Notes: generated by a model not told the origin, from the sequence alone. Numbered from the stretch's first letter, positions 25,489 through 34,218 are shown. The stretch is DNA of 64,000 bases from Mycobacterium conspicuum (GCF_010730195.1 NZ_AP022613.1:3720001-3784000), one strand, 5' to 3'. Translations and numbers: made by a program.

Positions 25489-26529
25489 ATGAGTTCGATG
25501 CTTAATCCGGCTGGGCAGCGTTCGGAAGCCATTCCCGACGCGTGGCGTCGCTGGGTTGCCGAGAACATTCTTCTCAACGTCGATGCGCGCGCCATCCTGG
25601 AGCGGTTGGTGGCCAACGGCTTCGCGCCGGCGCTGGCGCAACGCGAGATCGAGGAGGCGCGGCGCCATCCCTATATCGCCAGCGCCGCCGACATGCTGCA
25701 GAAGCACGGCAGCAAACGCAGCTGGTTTCTCGATACGCTCGCGCGGCTGGCGCGCGAGAGCAGCAGCTGGGGCACGGTCGAACATCGGACCACGATCACG
25801 GCCACTGACTTCTTCGATCACTACTACGCGCGCAACATACCCCTCGTGCTCGATGGTTACGTCTCCGACTGGCCCGCGACCCGGCTATGGACGCTGGACT
25901 ATTTCGAGTCGCGGCTGGGCGACCGCGAGGTCGAGGTACAGACGAATCGCGATGCCGAGGCGAGCTACGAAATCAAGGGCCAGACGTTGAAGACGCTGAT
26001 GACCCTGCGCGATTTCATCGCGATCATCCGCAGCAGCGCGGGCAACAACACCTACATGACGGCAAACAACGCGGAGCGCAATGCGACCGCTCTTGGACCG
26101 CTTGCAGACGACGTCCGCGCGCTCGAAGGCCTGCTCGAGCCCCCGGCCGCTGGAGCTCTGCCCGGAATGCTCTGGGTGGGGCCGGCGGGCACCATCACGC
26201 ACCTTCACCACGACCTGACGAACAACCTCATGATCCAAATCGTGGGTCGCAAGGTCGTCAAGCTCATCTCCCCGCTCGATACGCCGAAGGTCTACAACCA
26301 CCACCACGTCTACAGCGCGATCACCGACCTCGATGCTCCGATCGATGACGCGCAGTATCCCTTGTTCAAAGACGCCACAATCTTTACCGTGACGCTCAAT
26401 CCCGGCGACGCGCTGTTCATCCCGATCGGTTGGTGGCATCACGTGCGCTCACTCGACGTCAGCGTCACGTTGACCTGCACGTCGTTCGTGCGAGCCAACG
26501 ACTACCACTGCGCCTATCCCCGCGACTGA
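25489..26529 (+). CDS. JmjC/cupin-8 family 2-oxoglutarate Fe(II) dioxygenase
   Basis: A 346-residue protein. After a helical N-terminal region (about 20-90, including ARAILERLVANGFAPALAQR and RRHPYIASAADML), the cupin-8 domain starts near 100 with FFDHYYARNIPLVLDGYVSD, typical of FIH-like hydroxylases. Metal ligands are visible: His240-x-Asp242 in THLHHDLTNNLMIQIVG and a distal His at 317 or 318 in GWWHHVRSLDVSVTL; the Lys in GRKVVKLISP fits 2-oxoglutarate-binding positions. Such enzymes hydroxylate proteins or peptides or act on small molecules. It has no pathway partners here, and the family is most common in proteobacteria, so acquisition by transfer is plausible. Confidence 0.82.
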   Translation: MSSMLNPAGQRSEAIPDAWRRWVAENILLNVDARAILERLVANGFAPALAQREIEEARRHPYIASAADMLQKHGSKRSWFLDTLARLARESSSWGTVEHRTTITATDFFDHYYARNIPLVLDGYVSDWPATRLWTLDYFESRLGDREVEVQTNRDAEASYEIKGQTLKTLMTLRDFIAIIRSSAGNNTYMTANNAERNATALGPLADDVRALEGLLEPPAAGALPGMLWVGPAGTITHLHHDLTNNLMIQIVGRKVVKLISPLDTPKVYNHHHVYSAITDLDAPIDDAQYPLFKDATIFTVTLNPGDALFIPIGWWHHVRSLDVSVTLTCTSFVRANDYHCAYPRD

Positions 26530-26574
26530 GCGGTTGCCTGGACGTCGACGCCGAAGACGACACCCCCGGCCCAC

Positions 26575-26673
26575 CCGTCGGGCGACAGCCTGGTGATGTT
26601 CGACGGCCCGCAGCGAATGATGTCCTGCGCGACGGCAATTCGTGACGCGGCGCAGGCGCTCGGCATCCATCAC
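26575..26673 (+). pseudogene. Relic of a class III adenylate cyclase domain
   Basis: One frame reads SGDSLVMFDGPQRMMSCATA followed by IRDAAQALGIHH. This resembles the stretch before the C-terminal helix of class III cyclase domains (GDGxLATFDGPxRAxxCAxAIRDAxxxLGI). There is no cyclase sequence upstream or downstream and no suitable start, so it is a stranded fragment about 30 codons long in the 184-bp gap between the dioxygenase and hydrolase genes. Confidence 0.5.
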
Positions 26674-26713
26674 CTCACGATCGCGAAAGCGGTTCCTCCG
26701 GGCCGGCCTGGGT

Positions 26714-27691
26714 TCAGGCTGAGGCTGCGGCCTCACCGCCGACGGTGACCGCGGGCGGCAGCTCCTCGAACGCGCTGAGATCGAAGAACAGCTTCGCCCG
26801 CTGCACCCTCGCCTCCGCCTGGTCGGGCGGCATCTGCTGGCCCATCACCGGCAGCAGTTGCTCCACCGTGCTGCCCCGCCTGAGGTTCTCGATGAGCCAC
26901 GCGACCCACTCGTCGCCGGTCGTCAGCTTCTGCAGGGTCGGCAGGAGCGAGTCACCGAACATCCGCTGCGCGAGCACCTCGGTGATCACACCGTTCGCGC
27001 GGAAGTGCTCGACCACGGCGTGCTGCGCGTGGCGGACCGGCAGGAGGCGCACGGCGGGCGTGTCGACGAATCGAAGCGCGTGAGCGCTGTCGATCGCGGT
27101 GACCTCGGCGATGTTCGTCCCCGGGCCGGCCCAGGCGCCGTAGATCAGGTCGATGTCGGGCAGCGGGCCGTCGTGCGCGGCGAGGAATCGCGGCAAGTCG
27201 GTGTAGGCGGAGGCGTCGACCCCGCTCGCCTCGTAGGCATCGAGCGGTGGCAGCCAGCGGGTCTCGTTCATGAGGCTCCATGTGCGGCGGTCGAAGCACG
27301 AAAGCGGCCCGAACGAGATCACCTTGTCGGCACCGACAAGCGTGCCGTAGAGGATCGCGGCATAGGCCCCCATCGACTGCCCGATCATGGTGACCGAGGT
27401 GGCCCCCGCGCGGTCGACGGCGTCGCGCAGCGCCTCCGCGGTGGACGCCACGTCGTGGGAGATGCCCTCGATGCCGGCGAGGTACCACCGCATGCTCGGA
27501 TCCCGCAGGAAGAGCTTGTTGAGCTTGCGGCCGGTGATGAGTTCGAGCTTCTTGAGGCGGTCCTGGAACTCGAACGCGGCCGGGGTCGTCGCCGGGTCGG
27601 CGTAGAACCCGAATGTGATGACGAGCGGCTTTCCGGGGCCGCTGAACTCCGCTGTCACGTTGCCGGTTTCGGACGGGACAAGATCGATCAT
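26714..27691 (-). CDS. Alpha/beta-hydrolase-like protein
   Basis: About 325 residues from the ATG at 27691; the frame stays open to 27874, so a longer form is possible. MIGQSMGAYAAILYG carries the nucleophile-elbow GxSxG (Ser in GQSMG), preceded by a strand (ITFGFYADP) and a helix (ISHDVASTAEALRDAVDRAG). A downstream strand with Asp (DIDLIYGAWAGPGTNIAEVT) and a late His (LPVRHAQHAVVEHF) could complete a triad. The C-terminal 90 residues are helical and outside the core. No signal peptide with the chosen start. It is close to the PE_PGRS gene and in the same orientation, but the 238-bp gap makes co-transcription uncertain. Confidence 0.65.
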   Translation of the reverse strand: MIDLVPSETGNVTAEFSGPGKPLVITFGFYADPATTPAAFEFQDRLKKLELITGRKLNKLFLRDPSMRWYLAGIEGISHDVASTAEALRDAVDRAGATSVTMIGQSMGAYAAILYGTLVGADKVISFGPLSCFDRRTWSLMNETRWLPPLDAYEASGVDASAYTDLPRFLAAHDGPLPDIDLIYGAWAGPGTNIAEVTAIDSAHALRFVDTPAVRLLPVRHAQHAVVEHFRANGVITEVLAQRMFGDSLLPTLQKLTTGDEWVAWLIENLRRGSTVEQLLPVMGQQMPPDQAEARVQRAKLFFDLSAFEELPPAVTVGGEAAASA

Positions 27692-27929
27692 GGCGGGATC
27701 CAGCGACAGGTCAGGGCGCCCTGGCTGGGACGCCGGGACACGGACCGGCCCGACGATACGGGGATCCGGGGCGGCTGACCACCGATGGAGCGCGATCTGT
27801 TGCGCGGTGCCCGCCGCGTCGCGCGGGTGAGGTGGACCCCCATGTTGTCGGTGTCGCCGACCTGGAAGCCGCATGTGGTTTTCTGGGTGAAGGGGCTCAA
27901 AGCATTCCGTGTAGCCGCGCTGCCGGCTT

Positions 27930-30425
27930 TTAGCTGATCACCCACAGCTGCCCGTTGCTGACGTAGATGTCGCCGGCTGCGGGGCCGGTGGGGCTGGCCG
28001 CCAGGGCCGGGGCGAACGGACCAATCGGGCTGTCGATGTTGATGGTGTCGATGACCAGGTTGGTGACTGGGTCGATCACTGTCACCGGGCCGTTGCTCTG
28101 GCTCCCGACCAAGATGTCGCCGGCAAAGGGGCCGGTGGTAGGAATCACCACGCTGGTAGAGGGGAGGGGATTCCCCATTTGAGTGGCAAGGGGGATCATG
28201 GCGGTGCCCTGGTTGGTGGCGGGATTGATCACCTGCACCTGGTTGGTGCCCGTGCCGCTGAAGTCGGTGACGTAAATGTCGCCAGAATGCGGTCCTGTGG
28301 GGCTGACCGCCACCGCACCCGGAAGACTATGGAGTGCACTACCGCTGATGGGTCCTGGAGACAGGGTGACGGTGGCGACGATGTCGTTGGCGGGATTGAT
28401 CACAATCATTTCGGGCGTAAAGACCGGGGTGGTGCTGAAGGTCGTGTTCGAGCCCTCAACGTAGACGTAGCCGGCCGCAGGGCCGGTGGGGCTGACCGCG
28501 ATCTGTTGTGGCCCGAAAGTTCCGGTGGGAATGGTGGCGACGATTTGGTTGGTGGCGGGGTTGATCACCTGCACCGCGGTGCCGCCGCCCAAGCCGAAGC
28601 TTTCTCCGGTGGCGTAGATGTAGCCGGCTTGGGGTCCGGTGGGGCTTACCGCCACCCAACTTGGGCCGGCAAACGGGGCGGTCGGGATGGTGTCGACGAC
28701 CATGTTGGTGGCTGGGTTGATCACCTGCACGGCGCTCATGTTGTTGACGTTGTCGGTGACGTAGATGTAACCGGCTTCGGGGCCCGCCGGGCTGACCGCG
28801 ATTCCAGTCGGGCTGGAGCCGATAGGAATGGTGGCGACGATGGCGTGGGTGGTGGGGTTGATCACCTGCACCTGATCGACGACACCGGACGGGGGGAAGC
28901 TCTCGTTGAAGACGTAGATGTCGCCGGCTTCGGGGCCGGTTGGGCTGACTGCTATCTGACCGATGCTGGTGATCCCAGTGTTGGTGACGGTCGGCGTCGG
29001 CGTCGGGGTCGGCGTCGGGGTCGGTGTCGGCGTTGGGGTCGGTGTCGGGGTCGGTGTCGGAGTCGGCGTCGGGGTTGGGGTTGGGGTCGGGGTTGGGGTT
29101 GGAGTCGGCGTCGGGGCCGGCGTCGGGGCGCCCAAGCCGCCGTGGCCACCGGCTGAAGCCGCCGTGCCGTCGAACGACGAGGCGAAGGCGCCGCCACCGC
29201 CACCGCCGCCGGCGCCATTGGTGGCGGTGCCGCTCAAGCCACCGATGGTGGTGCCGGTTTGGCCGGAGAAGGTGAAGGTCTGACCCGCGCCGCCGTCATG
29301 TGCCGGAGCGCCGCCGCCGCCACCGGCCGCGGCGGTAATCGGGGAAGAGCCGTTGGGGGTCACCGTGACCGCACCGCCCGCGCCCCCGGAGCCCGCGACA
29401 CCGCCCGTGCCGGCGGCCCCACCATTACCGCCGCCACCACCGGCCGCGCTCAGGCCCGACCCGGCGACATCACCGCCGTTCGCGCCCCCACCTCCACCAC
29501 CGGTCCCGCCGGGGTGCGCACCGTTGGCGACGCCGGTAGCGCCACTGCCCCCGGACACCGAAGCATTGTTAGCGTAGGCGGCCACACCTCCGGCGCCCCC
29601 GCCCCCGCCGCCGCCGCCATGGGTGCCACCGGTACCACCAGCACCACCATCGGCGGTCAGCGTGGCGGTGCTGCCTGTCGCCGTGGGGTAGGTCACGCTG
29701 GCATCGCCGCCCGCTCCGCCGGTGCCCCCGGTGCCCGCGACGCCACCACGACCACCCGCAGCACCACCAGCACCACCGCCACCACCACCGCCGGCCACCG
29801 CGGTCACCGCGTCACCAGTGGTCGTGGCAGACGCGTTGCCCCCGACACCGCCAGTGCCGCCGGCACCACCGTTACCGCCACGCCCGAATATCCCGCCGGC
29901 CCCACCGTTGCCGCCGGTGCCGCCGTTGCCCCCCTGCTGACCAGGCGCCCCGGCCTGCCCCGTGGTACCCGAGCCGCCGTTGCCGCCCCGGCCGATCAGC
30001 CACCCGCCATTGCCCCCGTTTTGCCCCGTACCAGGCGCCCCGTTCCTGCCGTTGCCGATAATCGGTCGCCCGGTCGCCGCCGCCACCGGGGAAAACACCG
30101 CCAAGGTTTGCGCACCCGACACCATCGCCGACAACGGCGAAGCCCCCGCCGCCTCGGCGGCCGCATACGCCCCACCCGCGCCACTAAGCGCCTGCACGAA
30201 CTGGTTATGAAACCCCGCCGCCTGAGCACTGAGCACCTGAAAACCCCGCCCGTGCCCAGAAAACAGCGACGCGATCGCCGCCGACACCTCGTCCTCGCCA
30301 GCCGCGGTGACCGCCGTGGTCCGGGCCGCGGCCACCGAATTGGCCGCGCTCAGCAGCGAACCGATACCCGCCACATCTGCCGCCGCCGACGCCAACACCT
30401 CGCTGGTCACGATCACAAACGACAT
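27930..30425 (-). CDS. PE_PGRS protein with Pro-Thr stalk and C-terminal beta-propeller (copy 1)
   Basis: 831 residues. The PE domain (about 1-95) starts MSFVIVTSEVLASAAADVAG and ends with the ESX-type YxxxE signal (YAAAE). A linker with GRPIIGNGRNGAPG leads into a PGRS domain (about 125-425) of GGxGG repeats. A run of alternating Pro and Thr (about 433-482) forms a stalk. The rest is a series of repeats beginning AVSPTGPEAGDIYV-like and containing VQVINPATN-like strands, as in YVTN/YncE beta-propellers. PE_PGRS proteins are exported by ESX-5 to the surface. The propeller would be the displayed part; Thr-rich stalks are typical mannosylation targets in mycobacteria. Paralogue of the gene at 30848, sharing PE, PGRS and stalk but with a different propeller. 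Confidence 0.93.
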   Translation of the reverse strand: MSFVIVTSEVLASAAADVAGIGSLLSAANSVAAARTTAVTAAGEDEVSAAIASLFSGHGRGFQVLSAQAAGFHNQFVQALSGAGGAYAAAEAAGASPLSAMVSGAQTLAVFSPVAAATGRPIIGNGRNGAPGTGQNGGNGGWLIGRGGNGGSGTTGQAGAPGQQGGNGGTGGNGGAGGIFGRGGNGGAGGTGGVGGNASATTTGDAVTAVAGGGGGGGAGGAAGGRGGVAGTGGTGGAGGDASVTYPTATGSTATLTADGGAGGTGGTHGGGGGGGGAGGVAAYANNASVSGGSGATGVANGAHPGGTGGGGGGANGGDVAGSGLSAAGGGGGNGGAAGTGGVAGSGGAGGAVTVTPNGSSPITAAAGGGGGAPAHDGGAGQTFTFSGQTGTTIGGLSGTATNGAGGGGGGGAFASSFDGTAASAGGHGGLGAPTPAPTPTPTPTPTPTPTPTPTPTPTPTPTPTPTPTPTPTPTPTPTVTNTGITSIGQIAVSPTGPEAGDIYVFNESFPPSGVVDQVQVINPTTHAIVATIPIGSSPTGIAVSPAGPEAGYIYVTDNVNNMSAVQVINPATNMVVDTIPTAPFAGPSWVAVSPTGPQAGYIYATGESFGLGGGTAVQVINPATNQIVATIPTGTFGPQQIAVSPTGPAAGYVYVEGSNTTFSTTPVFTPEMIVINPANDIVATVTLSPGPISGSALHSLPGAVAVSPTGPHSGDIYVTDFSGTGTNQVQVINPATNQGTAMIPLATQMGNPLPSTSVVIPTTGPFAGDILVGSQSNGPVTVIDPVTNLVIDTINIDSPIGPFAPALAASPTGPAAGDIYVSNGQLWVIS
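28982..29128 (-). repeat. Hexanucleotide-type repeat encoding (Pro-Thr)n stalk, copy 1
   Basis: Read on the + strand this is a low-complexity array of GTCGGN/GTTGGN hexamers, each encoding Pro-Thr on the coding strand. Imperfect units with third-position variation keep the frame in multiples of six bases, so slippage would change stalk length without a frameshift. Confidence 0.9.
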
Positions 30426-30565
30426 GGCAGTACTCCGATCCCGCCCCCCGCAAATTTGAGTTAGCTATGAAGAAGACCCAACACATACCACGAAGAGCAG
30501 CACCATTGTCGGCTTTGGCAATCTTTACGCCGCCGTCATCTATGACGTCCGGCGCTGCTTTCAAG
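30426..30565 (-). repeat. Duplicated PE_PGRS upstream region, copy 1
   Basis: The ~140 bases in front of PE_PGRS copy 1 are nearly identical to 33257-33395 in front of copy 2 (same GGCGGGATCGGAGTACTGCC before the ATG on the coding strand). Similarity stops at about 30562, beside the insertion-sequence end at 30566. Confidence 0.85.
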
Positions 30566-30740
30566 TCAACCGCCCCGGGATGTCCGGAGACTCCATTTCT
30601 TGGAAAGGATGGAGTCATGTCGTCGGGTGGTCGAAGACGACCGCCCGAGCTCCGCGAACGGGCGGCGCGGATGGTGGCCAAGATCGGCGATCGGGACAAA
30701 TCGGAATGGACGGCAATCACTGCAATCGACTGCCGCGGCG
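30566..30740 (+). mobile_element. Remnant of an IS6110-like (IS3-family) element: terminal repeat and start of orfA
   Basis: ACCGCCCCGG and TGTCCGGAGACTCC (30566-30594) match the terminal inverted repeat of IS6110 as I remember it, followed by TTCTTGGAAAGGATGG and an ATG at 30617. The ORF starts MSSGGRRRPPELRERAARMV, then AKIGDRDKSEWTAI, closely resembling the IS6110 orfA start (MSGGSSRRYPPELRERAVRM). Similarity ends after about 38 codons; there is no orfB and no second inverted repeat. The fragment is inactive and sits exactly at the junction of the PE_PGRS duplication. Confidence 0.82.
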
Positions 30741-30847
30741 ACCACCAGACTACGAAGGCACCAAGATGTCTGATGGCGAGACAACAGCCGATAGAAACAG
30801 GAACCGTTGTCCCCCAACGGGTCCGCGGGCGACATGCCGAACCCGCA

Positions 30848-33256
30848 CTATTGAGGGATCACCGACACCGTGTTACCGCCGGAGTTGGCGACGTAGACCC
30901 AGCCGGCCTCGGGGCCGATGGTGCTGATCGCCACCCCGGCCGGGTCGGGGCCAACGTCGTAGGTCTGGAGGATGGCGGTGCCCGCAGGGTTCACGACGGC
31001 CAGCTCGCCAGGAGAACTAAAGTTAGTGACGTACACATCGCCGGTTACGGGGCTGACAGCCACGGCGCCCCCGCCGACAGGGAGAAGGTTGCCGGTGAAG
31101 GCGCCGGTGGGGTTGTCCACCATGAGTCCTCCCCTCGTGGAAACGTAGATGTAGCCGGCCTCAGGACCGGTGGGGCTGACCGCGATACCCATGTTGCCGC
31201 CGTCGCCGACATCGAAGCCGCCGGTGACTTGGGTGGTGACCGGATTGAACGAGTATCCGTGGTGTGCGGCGTTGTCGGCGAGGTAGATGGTTCCTGTGTT
31301 GCCGACCGTCACGTCAAACGTCGTGGTTTTGTTGAGAATGACGTCGGTGCCAAAGCCGCCGACCCGGACGGGCTGGTTGGTGTTCGGGTCGATCATGAGC
31401 ATGTATCCGCCGGCTGCAGTCCCGGGGGCGGGGCCGGTGACGTAGACATCGCCGGCGGTGGCGCCAGTGGGACTGATCGCCACGCCGGTCGGTTGGTAGG
31501 CGTCGAGGGGGATGGTGTAGATGACCTTGTTGGTGTCGGGGCTGATCACGGACACCGTGCTCGCAACAATCGTCCCGTTGATGATGGAGTTACCGGTGTT
31601 GACGACGTAGATGTCGCCGGCCTCGGGGCCAGCGGGGCTGACCGCGACCCCGGTCGGTGTGTTGCCGACGTTGATGGTGCTGATGACTTGGTTGGTGTGT
31701 GGGTCGATCACCGACACCGTGTCGCTCCCCGAGTTGGTGACGTAGATGTCGCCGGTGATGGGGCTGACCGCCACCCCACTTGGTTTGGAGCCAACGGTGA
31801 TTGACGTCGGTGTCGGTGTCGGCGTCGGCGTCGGGGTCGGCGTTGGTGTCGGGGTCGGCGTTGGTGTCGGGGTCGGCGTCGGGGTCGGGGTCGGTGTCGG
31901 TGTCGGGGTCGGTGTCGGCGTTGGGGTTGGCGTCGGGGTTGGGGCCGGGGTTGGGGTGCCGGAGCCGCCGTGGCCGCCGGCGGCAGCCGCGGTGCCATCA
32001 AACGACGAGGCAAACGCGCCGCCGCCGCCACCACCGCCGGCGCCATTGGTGGCGGCGCCGCTCAAGCCGCCGATGGTGGTGCCGGTTTGCCCGGAGAAGG
32101 TGAAGGTCTGACCTACGCCGCCGTCGTGTGTCGGCGCACCGCCACCGCCACCGGCCGCAGCGGTAATCGGGGAAGACCCACTGGGGGTCACCGTGACCGC
32201 GCCGCCCGCCCCCCCGGAGCCCGCGACACCACCCGTGCCCGCGGCCCCACCATTACCGCCGCCACCACCGGCCGCGCTCAAGCCCGACCCGGCGAGATCG
32301 CCGCCGTTCGCACCCCCACCTCCACCACCGGTCCCGCCGAGGTGAGTGCCGTTGGCGGCGCCGGTAGCGCCACTGCCCCCGGAAATGGAGGCGTTGTTGG
32401 CGTAGGCGGCCACACCACCGGCGCCCCCACCCCCGCCGCCACCACCATGGGTGCCGCCGGTACCACCAGCACCACCCTCGGCGGTCAACGTGGCAGTGCC
32501 GCCAGCCGCCGTCGGGTAGGTCACGCTGGCATCGCCGCCCGCCCCGCCGGTACCGCCGGTGCCCGCCACCCCACCGCGACCGCCGGCAGCACCACCAGCA
32601 CCACCGCCACCACCACCACCGGCCACCGCGGTCACCGCGTCATCACCCGTAGTCGTCACAGACGCGCTGCCCCCGACACCGCCAGTGCCGCCGGCACCAC
32701 CGTTACCGCCATGCCCGAAAATCCCGCCGGCCCCACCCTTGCCACCCGTGCCGCCGTTGCCGCCCTGCTGACCAGGCGCCCCGGCCTGCCCCGTGGTACC
32801 CGAGCCGCCGTTGCCGCCCCGACCGATCAGCCACCCGCCATTGCCCCCGTTTTGCCCCGTACCAGGCGCCCCATCCTTGCCGTTGCCGATAATCGGGCGC
32901 CCGGTCGCCGCCGCCACCGGGGAAAACACCGCCAAGGTCTGCGCACCCGACACCATCGCCGACAACGGCGAAGCACCCGCCGCCTCAGCGGCCGCATACG
33001 CCCCACCCGCGCCACTAAGCGCCTGCACGAACCGATTATGAAACCCCGCCGCCTGAGCACTGAGCACCTGAAAACCCCGCCCGTGCCCCGAAAACAGCGA
33101 CGCGACCGCCGCCGACACCTCATCCCCACCAGCCGCGGTCACCGCCGTGGTCCGCGCCGCAGCCACCGAATTAGCCGCGCTCAGCAGCGAACCAATACCC
33201 GCCACATCTGCCGCCGCCGACGCCAACACCTCGCTGGTCACGATCACAAACGACAT
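30848..33256 (-). CDS. PE_PGRS protein with Pro-Thr stalk and C-terminal beta-propeller (copy 2)
   Basis: 802 residues. The PE and PGRS parts are almost identical to copy 1 (for example AAGGDEVSAAVASLFSGHGR against AAGEDEVSAAIASLFSGHGR), with the same YAAAE export motif. The Pro-Thr stalk is somewhat longer, and the C-terminal domain differs: ITVGSKPSGVAVSPITGDIY, VTNSGSDTVSVIDPHTNQVI and STINVGNTPTGVAVSPAGPE are canonical YVTN beta-propeller repeats; the gene ends GWVYVANSGGNTVSVIPQ. The shared promoter region implies similar regulation. M. tuberculosis has a single PE_PGRS (PE_PGRS39) at the equivalent place near tRNA-Asn. Confidence 0.93.
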   Translation of the reverse strand: MSFVIVTSEVLASAAADVAGIGSLLSAANSVAAARTTAVTAAGGDEVSAAVASLFSGHGRGFQVLSAQAAGFHNRFVQALSGAGGAYAAAEAAGASPLSAMVSGAQTLAVFSPVAAATGRPIIGNGKDGAPGTGQNGGNGGWLIGRGGNGGSGTTGQAGAPGQQGGNGGTGGKGGAGGIFGHGGNGGAGGTGGVGGSASVTTTGDDAVTAVAGGGGGGGAGGAAGGRGGVAGTGGTGGAGGDASVTYPTAAGGTATLTAEGGAGGTGGTHGGGGGGGGAGGVAAYANNASISGGSGATGAANGTHLGGTGGGGGGANGGDLAGSGLSAAGGGGGNGGAAGTGGVAGSGGAGGAVTVTPSGSSPITAAAGGGGGAPTHDGGVGQTFTFSGQTGTTIGGLSGAATNGAGGGGGGGAFASSFDGTAAAAGGHGGSGTPTPAPTPTPTPTPTPTPTPTPTPTPTPTPTPTPTPTPTPTPTPTPTPTPTSITVGSKPSGVAVSPITGDIYVTNSGSDTVSVIDPHTNQVISTINVGNTPTGVAVSPAGPEAGDIYVVNTGNSIINGTIVASTVSVISPDTNKVIYTIPLDAYQPTGVAISPTGATAGDVYVTGPAPGTAAGGYMLMIDPNTNQPVRVGGFGTDVILNKTTTFDVTVGNTGTIYLADNAAHHGYSFNPVTTQVTGGFDVGDGGNMGIAVSPTGPEAGYIYVSTRGGLMVDNPTGAFTGNLLPVGGGAVAVSPVTGDVYVTNFSSPGELAVVNPAGTAILQTYDVGPDPAGVAISTIGPEAGWVYVANSGGNTVSVIPQ
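31803..31957 (-). repeat. Hexanucleotide-type repeat encoding (Pro-Thr)n stalk, copy 2
   Basis: The same GTCGGN-type array as in copy 1, here joining the PGRS domain to the propeller beginning SITVGSKPSG. The length differs from copy 1, consistent with slippage. Confidence 0.9.
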
Positions 33257-33395
33257 GGCAGTACTCCGATCCCGCCCCCCGCAAATTTGAGTTAGCTATG
33301 AAGAAGACCCAACACATACCACGAAGACCAGCACCATTGTCGACTTTGGCAATCTTTACACCGCCGACAAATATGACGCCCAGCGCTGCTTCGGG
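33257..33395 (-). repeat. Duplicated PE_PGRS upstream region, copy 2
   Basis: Nearly identical to 30426-30562. After about 33394 the sequence is unique, so the duplicated unit appears to be one PE_PGRS gene plus about 137 bp of upstream DNA. Confidence 0.85.
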
Positions 33396-33751
33396 GTTCG
33401 GTACCGATTAGCGTTCTTCGCCGCGCCAGTGATCGCCGCACTGCTGGCAGTCTTTTGACGTTGACGCTTCAACACACAGAAGATACTGAAACACCAAGCG
33501 AAACAATCGGTTTCACATCGGCAGTGCGGGCCGACGAATCGTCTAGTCCCCCGCGTCCACGACGCAAGCATCCGCCGCCGGCCGGCCACACCCGCAATCC
33601 GAAGCCCTCGTGGGGCATTCGAGACCTTCGTAGAAGGAGGTCCGGGACCGATCGATCCGAATCGATCACCTCGACACCGCTTTCCGGGCGGCCCAAGATG
33701 CGCAGACAACCTTGCGTGGAAGGTGCGGTGCGAACGAATGCCCAGACCTTG
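33396..33751. other. Gene-free stretch before tRNA-Asn
   Basis: No ORF here has recognisable motifs or a ribosome-binding site; the longest (33455-33790, +) reads through the tRNA and is rejected. I see no repeat or attachment-site copy of the tRNA 3' end. Confidence 0.5.
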
Positions 33752-33824
<73 letters not shown>

Positions 33825-34218
33825 TTAACCCGATCGCGGGACGACTCTAGCGTACCGGCAGACGCGCGCCTAACGGGGCGGGTCTCCACGATCGGGATTG
33901 CCAACTGCGGATCTCGTCCCGGGCGAGACCGCGGGCGCGCAGGCGCAACATCGCCAACTGTTTATCGAGCTAATGCGGCTTCGTCGAGCGTAACCGGGCT
34001 GCGAGAATCCGCGACGGAAGTCGCGGCCACGTTACGCTCGTGGACCCGACAAGCTAGGCCACCACCAGCCCGTTCATCCGGTGATGGTTCCCTTCGTCAC
34101 CGCCGCTCCCAGACCCTCCTCCGCCACCCCGAGCGGCCGACGCCCACCTGCCGCCGCGCGCCGACCGGACCCCGTGAGGCAGGATGGAGCGAGCCGCGCC
34201 TAGTCGGGAGGGACCGAT
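33825..34218. other. Intergenic region between tRNA-Asn and the Rv2342-like gene
   Basis: This 394-bp gap holds the tRNA promoter on the minus strand and the leader of the next gene. No gene is supported. An lppQ-like gene, found near here in M. tuberculosis, is not seen. Confidence 0.5.

Noticed and set aside
28179..30464. Long open frames on the plus strand across PE_PGRS copy 1
   Set aside because: They are the antisense of Gly-rich repeats; composition is extreme (Gly/Asp/Val- or Arg/Thr/Pro-rich) with no motifs or ribosome-binding sites.
30741..30847. Second inverted repeat and orfB of the IS6110-like element
   Set aside because: I searched by eye up to the PE_PGRS copy 2 stop and found neither, so the element is listed only as a fragment.
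30837..33295. Long plus-strand frames across PE_PGRS copy 2
   Set aside because: Same antisense artefact of the repeat-rich coding strand.
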